Positions 23,514-26,968 of a DNA stretch of 26,968 nt are shown one piece after another. The notes beneath the pieces are model-generated. The model was not told the origin of the DNA. It saw only the letters and a list, made by a program, of their open reading frames with translations, and did not search any database. A program made the translations under genes and the position numbers. Source of the DNA: JBBSEZ01 sp038239195. Lineage in GTDB: Bacteria > Planctomycetota > Planctomycetia > Gemmatales > Gemmataceae. The stretch is from contig JBBSEZ010000089.1 in the NCBI GenBank assembly GCA_038239195.1, forward strand, positions 1 to 26,968, read 5' to 3'. Positions within the stretch are counted from its first letter, which is position 1. The number at the start of each line of letters is the position of its first letter.

Positions 23514-23954
23514 CAGGCCATCCGAGGCGAAGGGTCGGGCGGAAACCGAAAGAACAACGTGGGCGCGGCGCCATTGTAATCGCAAGGCGCGTTCGCTTTC
23601 ACTCTCATTCTTGCTCCGCGCCCCAAACGGCTGGCCGCGCCGGGCGCCTTTGCCTGTCCAGAAGCTCTCACAGGACCGGGAAGGACGGATGGCAGCGCTC
23701 GCGGCGGATCGCGTGCTATAGGTTGTGAGGGGCCGAAAACAGCGCGCCGGCAATTGACCTTGGTCGGATCGGGCCGAGGGAGTAACCTTGGGGCGTCGGG
23801 TCGCGCTCGGGCCGTCCTCTCCCGCAAGAGGCGCCCCTCCCCAAGGATGAAGGACGAAGGATGAATCCACACAGTCCGCCGGAAAGCGCCGAGCGCTTGG
23901 GTTCTTGTTTTTCCTTCCACCTGCTTCCTTCCTCCTGTTGAAAAGAGGGCCCTC
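23514..23954. other. Divergent intergenic region between kinase and dedA genes
   Basis: These 441 bp hold no convincing gene. A TTGACC (23754-23759) has no good -10 partner. AAGGATGAAGGACGAAGGAT-type microrepeats lie at 23845-23868. The region should carry the promoters for both the kinase pair and the DedA gene, which I could not place firmly. Confidence 0.45.
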
Positions 23955-24662
23955 ATGGAACTGATCGATCAAGCGCGCGAGCTGCTGCGCCATCTCGTCA
24001 ACCAGGAGTACCTCAACGGGCTCGCCGGCGAGCTTGGCCCCTGGTTCTACCTCCTGTTCTTCGCCATCATCTTCGCCGAGACCGGCCTCGTCGTGACCCC
24101 CTTCCTGCCCGGCGACTCCCTGCTATTCATTCTCGGCGCCGTCTGCGCCGCCGCCACCTCCCAGGTCAGCTTTCCGCTCCTCCTCGTGCTCCTCCTCGTA
24201 GCGGCCGTCCTCGGCGATGCCGTCAACTACGGCATCGGCTACCGACTCGGGCCCAAGGTGTTCAAGTACGAACGATCGTGGCTCCTGAACAAAAAGCATC
24301 TGCTGCGAGCGCAGGAGTTCTACGAGAAGTACGGCAGCAAGACGATCATCCTGGCCCGCTTCGTGCCGATCGTCCGCACCTTCGCCCCGTTCGTCGCCGG
24401 GATCGGCAAGATGCGTTACCCGCGCTTCTTCGCTTACAACGTCGTCGGCGGGGTCGCCTGGGTGGTCCTTTGCATGACCGCCGGCTACTTCTTCGGCGAG
24501 ATCGAGTGGGTCAAGAAAAACTTCGAGGTGATCGTCCTCGCCATCATCGTCATCTCGGTCCTGCCCATGGTCGTCGAGTTCTTTCTCGCCTGGCGCAAAG
24601 GGGCCGCCGAGGGCGTGACCCGCGAGCGGGTGCTCGAAGAGATCGGTGCGGGCCGGCCCTGA
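23955..24662 (+). CDS. DedA-family membrane protein
   Basis: The 235-residue protein belongs to the DedA/VTT (SNARE-associated) family of membrane transporters, some of which recycle undecaprenyl phosphate or phospholipids across the membrane. Typical motifs are ETGLVVTPFLPGDSLLF, GDAVNYGIGYRLG, and the re-entrant-loop segment ARFVPIVRTFAPFVAGIGKM. Hydrophobic segments flank each, with a final one at about 190-212. GVAWVVLCMTAGYFFG is the conserved late helix. Length fits the family. The ATG at 23955 follows GAAAAGAGGGCCCTC. A strong intrinsic terminator follows the gene, so it is monocistronic. The precise substrate cannot be read from sequence. Confidence 0.94.
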   Translation: MELIDQARELLRHLVNQEYLNGLAGELGPWFYLLFFAIIFAETGLVVTPFLPGDSLLFILGAVCAAATSQVSFPLLLVLLLVAAVLGDAVNYGIGYRLGPKVFKYERSWLLNKKHLLRAQEFYEKYGSKTIILARFVPIVRTFAPFVAGIGKMRYPRFFAYNVVGGVAWVVLCMTAGYFFGEIEWVKKNFEVIVLAIIVISVLPMVVEFFLAWRKGAAEGVTRERVLEEIGAGRP

Positions 24663-24710
24663 ACGAGCCCGCTCCTGTAACATCGCCCCCCGCGCGTGTA
24701 AGAGTTACCG

Positions 24711-24765
24711 CCCCTGGCAGCCCTCCGTTTGCCGAACGGGTTGCCAGGGGCTTTTGTCTTTTTCC
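24711..24765 (+). terminator. Rho-independent terminator after dedA
   Basis: CCCCTGGCA (24711-24719) pairs perfectly with TGCCAGGGG (24742-24750); an inner CCGTT/AACGG stem extends it. A T-rich tail, CTTTTGTCTTTTT, follows at once. This is the clearest intrinsic terminator in the window. Confidence 0.9.
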
Positions 24766-24915
24766 CCAGGTCCTTCCCACGATAAGCCTTCCGTTCAATG
24801 CAGCGAGGGGCGCGGCCCGCTGGCACGCGACTTGCGTTTCCTCTCCTCACGCAACCCCATCCGAAACGCGACCGTCTTCTCGCGACGGTTGGCCCTTACT
24901 GCAAGGAGGCCCGTC

Positions 24916-25119
24916 ATGAAGCGCTATCCTCTCCTGCTGGTGCCGACCGCCCTGGTGCTGTTCGCTTTCCTCGTCCTGGGCGGCGCCGGCCGGGCCCACA
25001 GGCGAGCCTCCGGGCGCCCGAGCCGGGCGAGTGTCGGGGGCCGCGAGGAGGTGGCGGCCGACTACTACCACCGCAAGTACCAGGCACGACACTGGCGCGA
25101 GTGTGTGCTCGCGCACTGA
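24916..25119 (+). CDS. Small secreted hypothetical protein
   Basis: A perfect AAGGAGG ribosome binding site (24903-24909) lies six bases before the ATG of this 67-residue frame. The N-terminus is a lysine-arginine start followed by a hydrophobic stretch (YPLLLVPTALVLFAFLVLGGAG), a signal peptide or membrane anchor. The mature part is basic and ends EEVAADYYHRKYQARHWRECVLAH, with one cysteine. I do not recognise the family. The frame is open further upstream but passes through the terminator, so the short start is preferred. It converges with the DUF11 protein gene after 35 bp. Confidence 0.65.
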   Translation: MKRYPLLLVPTALVLFAFLVLGGAGRAHRRASGRPSRASVGGREEVAADYYHRKYQARHWRECVLAH

Positions 25120-25154
25120 GAGGCACGAGACGGCGACCGCGAAGCGGCTTCTCC

Positions 25155-26723
25155 TCAGTCTGGGCCCTTCGGGGCCCTGGGCCCGGGCGATCCTGCCACC
25201 ACGATCATTTCTTCTACCTTCACCGCCCGCTCGGGCTGCACTCGTTCGGAGATCGCCTCCGCGCGCAAGGCCGCCTCCCCCGCCCGCACGGCGCGCAACT
25301 GCACCGTGTAGACCACCTCGACACCAGGCCCCAGGGCGGGCAGCGGCTCGAACTCCACCTTGCGGGCCGCCCGCCGCCCCGCCACCGGGCCTTTGAACCG
25401 CACCACTTCGAGCCCCTCGGGCACGATCACGGTCACGCCTACCTCCGCCTCGCGCGCCCGCCCCGCGTTCAGCGCTCGCACGACGACGGTCATCTCGCCA
25501 CCCACCTCGAGCTTGCTGTTGCCCCTGCTTATTTCCAGCGCCAGCCCCGTCCCCTTCTCGAACTTCGTCTCCGCCCTGGCCTGGTCGGTCAGCCCACGTT
25601 CGGCGCTGAGGTGGACCACGTTCTTGAAGAGCCCCGCGCGCCGTGCCCGGACGTCGAGTTGCAACGTGCGCGACGCGCCCGGCTCCAGCCTTCCCAGGGC
25701 CCAGCGCACCTCCTTGCCGGACCACGTCCCCCCGGCCGACGCGCGCACCAACTGGACGTCGATCGGGAGCTCGTTCGTCACCTGCACGTTGGTCGCCGGC
25801 AGCGTCCCCGAGTTGGTCGCGCGAATGACGTAGGTCGCGGTCCGGCCGACGAGGCGATGTTTCGGGCCCGTCACGGCCAGGGCCACCACCGCTTCCCCGA
25901 CCCGCACCTCGGCGCTCCCCTCCTCGCGCAGCCCGCCGTCGGCCTCGGCCATCGCCCTCGTGCGGTAGGTGCCCGTCTTCTTGGAGATCGCCCTATACTC
26001 GATGCGCCGCGTCTGCCCCGGCGCCAGATCGCCCAGTTCCCAGGTCAGCGGGCTCGTCCCCCGTGCCGCGGGCTTGCTGTCGTTGAAGCTCCAGCCCTCT
26101 GGCAGCGTGTCGGTCACCTTGACGTTGCGGGCCGGGGCCTTGCCGGTGTTGGTCACGTCGATCTTGAACGCGACCTCGTCGTAGAGGATCGCCTCGGCCG
26201 GGGCCGCGGCGCGCAGCCGCAGTCCCGGCCGAGCGATGCGCGTGCGAACGCATTGCCCGTGCTCGAACTGGACGCGCGCGCAATTGAGGACCTCTCCGCC
26301 CCCCGTGGGCAGGACCACCAGTTCGACCTCCTTGCGCGCCCCGGGGCCGAGGGTGCCTAGCTGCCAGGTCAGCACGCGCGCCGTCGCTTTGGGCTCGGGC
26401 TTCTCGACCGCCTCGGGAGCCGCGCGGACGAATCGGACGTTGGCCGGGAGAGGGTTGCGCAGCGTGACGTGATGCGCCGCCGCCCGGGACAGGTTCACGA
26501 CGCTGATCCGGTAGGTCAGCTCCTTGTCCGGCACGACCTCGAGGGGCACGCGGACGCGCACCGCCACGACAGGAATGGGCGGATCGGCGGGCTCATTCAG
26601 TTTTGCCGTCGGCAACGGCTCGAACGGTTGCGCTGACAGTGGGGCCGGCGACAGGGCCAGAGCGACCGCCAGCAGGAACGGCCCGCGCCGGAGGGCTGCA
26701 GGCGATCGTCGGTCCCCAAGCAT
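25155..26723 (-). CDS. Secreted DUF11-repeat envelope protein
   Basis: The 522-residue protein has a signal peptide (RRGPFLLAVALALSPAPLSAQ, cleaved around residue 32). It is built of about four DUF11-like beta-sandwich repeats with recurring motifs: YRISVVNLSRAAAHHVTLRNPLP, FKIDVTNTGKAPARNVKVTDTLPEGW, YVIRATNSGTLPATNVQVTNELP and VVVRALNAGRAREAEVGVTVIVPEG. Each unit ends in a segment like LGTLGPGARKEVEL or LGRLEPGASRTLQL. Such repeats occur in large surface proteins of planctomycetes. It probably works in the cell envelope as a structural or adhesive protein. The ATG at 26723 has GGAGGAG upstream; an upstream GTG is less likely. Confidence 0.88.
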   Translation of the reverse strand: MLGDRRSPAALRRGPFLLAVALALSPAPLSAQPFEPLPTAKLNEPADPPIPVVAVRVRVPLEVVPDKELTYRISVVNLSRAAAHHVTLRNPLPANVRFVRAAPEAVEKPEPKATARVLTWQLGTLGPGARKEVELVVLPTGGGEVLNCARVQFEHGQCVRTRIARPGLRLRAAAPAEAILYDEVAFKIDVTNTGKAPARNVKVTDTLPEGWSFNDSKPAARGTSPLTWELGDLAPGQTRRIEYRAISKKTGTYRTRAMAEADGGLREEGSAEVRVGEAVVALAVTGPKHRLVGRTATYVIRATNSGTLPATNVQVTNELPIDVQLVRASAGGTWSGKEVRWALGRLEPGASRTLQLDVRARRAGLFKNVVHLSAERGLTDQARAETKFEKGTGLALEISRGNSKLEVGGEMTVVVRALNAGRAREAEVGVTVIVPEGLEVVRFKGPVAGRRAARKVEFEPLPALGPGVEVVYTVQLRAVRAGEAALRAEAISERVQPERAVKVEEMIVVAGSPGPRAPKGPD

Positions 26724-26968
26724 ACCGTTTCTCCTCCGCAAAGTCTCCACGCGGAAAAACCCGGCCTCCCTGCCCTTCCCCTATTCTCGCCTGCAACGCG
26801 CCCGTTGTCAGCAGGGATTCGCCGCGCGCAGCCCTGAGAAATCGGACCCCGAGGCGCCGCGCGGAGGGGCGGCAGGGGCGGAGGAGGGGTGGACGGCTCG
26901 GCGCCAGACAAAAGGAGGACGACCTCGAAGGTGGACTTCGAGACAGGAACCACACACGGACGCAGAAC
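26724..26968. other. Upstream region of the DUF11 protein gene
   Basis: These 245 bp run to the window edge. They contain GC-rich, purine-rich sequence (about 26850-26900) and short spurious frames. I see no gene and no clear promoter, though the promoter of the DUF11 gene must lie here. Confidence 0.4.

Overview
The window reads as a high-GC chromosomal segment of a planctomycete, most likely a Gemmata-type lineage. I infer this from lineage-typical families: a secreted DUF1549/DUF1553-type protein with a CxxCH motif, an FG-GAP/ASPIC-UnbV (CRTAC1-like) protein, paired zinc-ribbon membrane proteins, a DUF5681-like protein and a DUF11-repeat envelope protein. No taxonomic search was possible.

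Positions 1-9938 hold a complete type I CRISPR-Cas locus of the Myxococcus 'dev'/MYXAN kind, all on the minus strand. Reading leftward the order is sigma-like factor, cas6, cas3, cas8 (cmx8-like), cas7 (devR family), cas5 (devS family), a cas4-cas1 fusion, cas2, a leader, and an array of six identical 36-bp repeats with five 35-37-bp spacers. Genes overlap or nearly abut from cas6 to cas4-cas1, so this is a tight operon. The sigma gene lies 68 bp upstream, and its 3' end is followed by a decayed partial duplicate.

The most interesting element is in the 9939-10434 intergenic region. On the plus strand, divergent from the cas operon, are two degenerate copies of the CRISPR repeat (10088-10124 and 10160-10195) flanking exactly 35 bp. 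The parts that survive are those a Cas6-type enzyme would need to release one crRNA: hairpin plus 8-nt 5' handle in the first copy, and 5' part plus hairpin in the second. A TATACT box sits just upstream. The 35-nt guide matches the 5' leader of the sigma gene without gaps at 18 of its first 24 positions, with mismatches that include positions 6, 12 and 18. This is the architecture of the crRNA-like regulators named CreA and CreR. I propose that Cascade loaded with this RNA represses the sigma-cas operon.

Positions 10435-12378 carry a DUF5681-like protein and a type I signal peptidase, separated by a GC-rich palindrome whose relative recurs at 12541-12584. Positions 12690-20658 carry plus-strand housekeeping and envelope genes: the DUF1549/1553 protein, two zinc-ribbon membrane paralogs, an orphan phosphate-binding protein (PstS), a NagA-like deacetylase lacking one expected metal ligand, and an FG-GAP protein. 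Positions 20714-23513 (minus) hold a two-gene sensor-kinase cluster. The right end holds a DedA membrane protein with a strong terminator, a small secreted protein, and a convergent DUF11-repeat protein.
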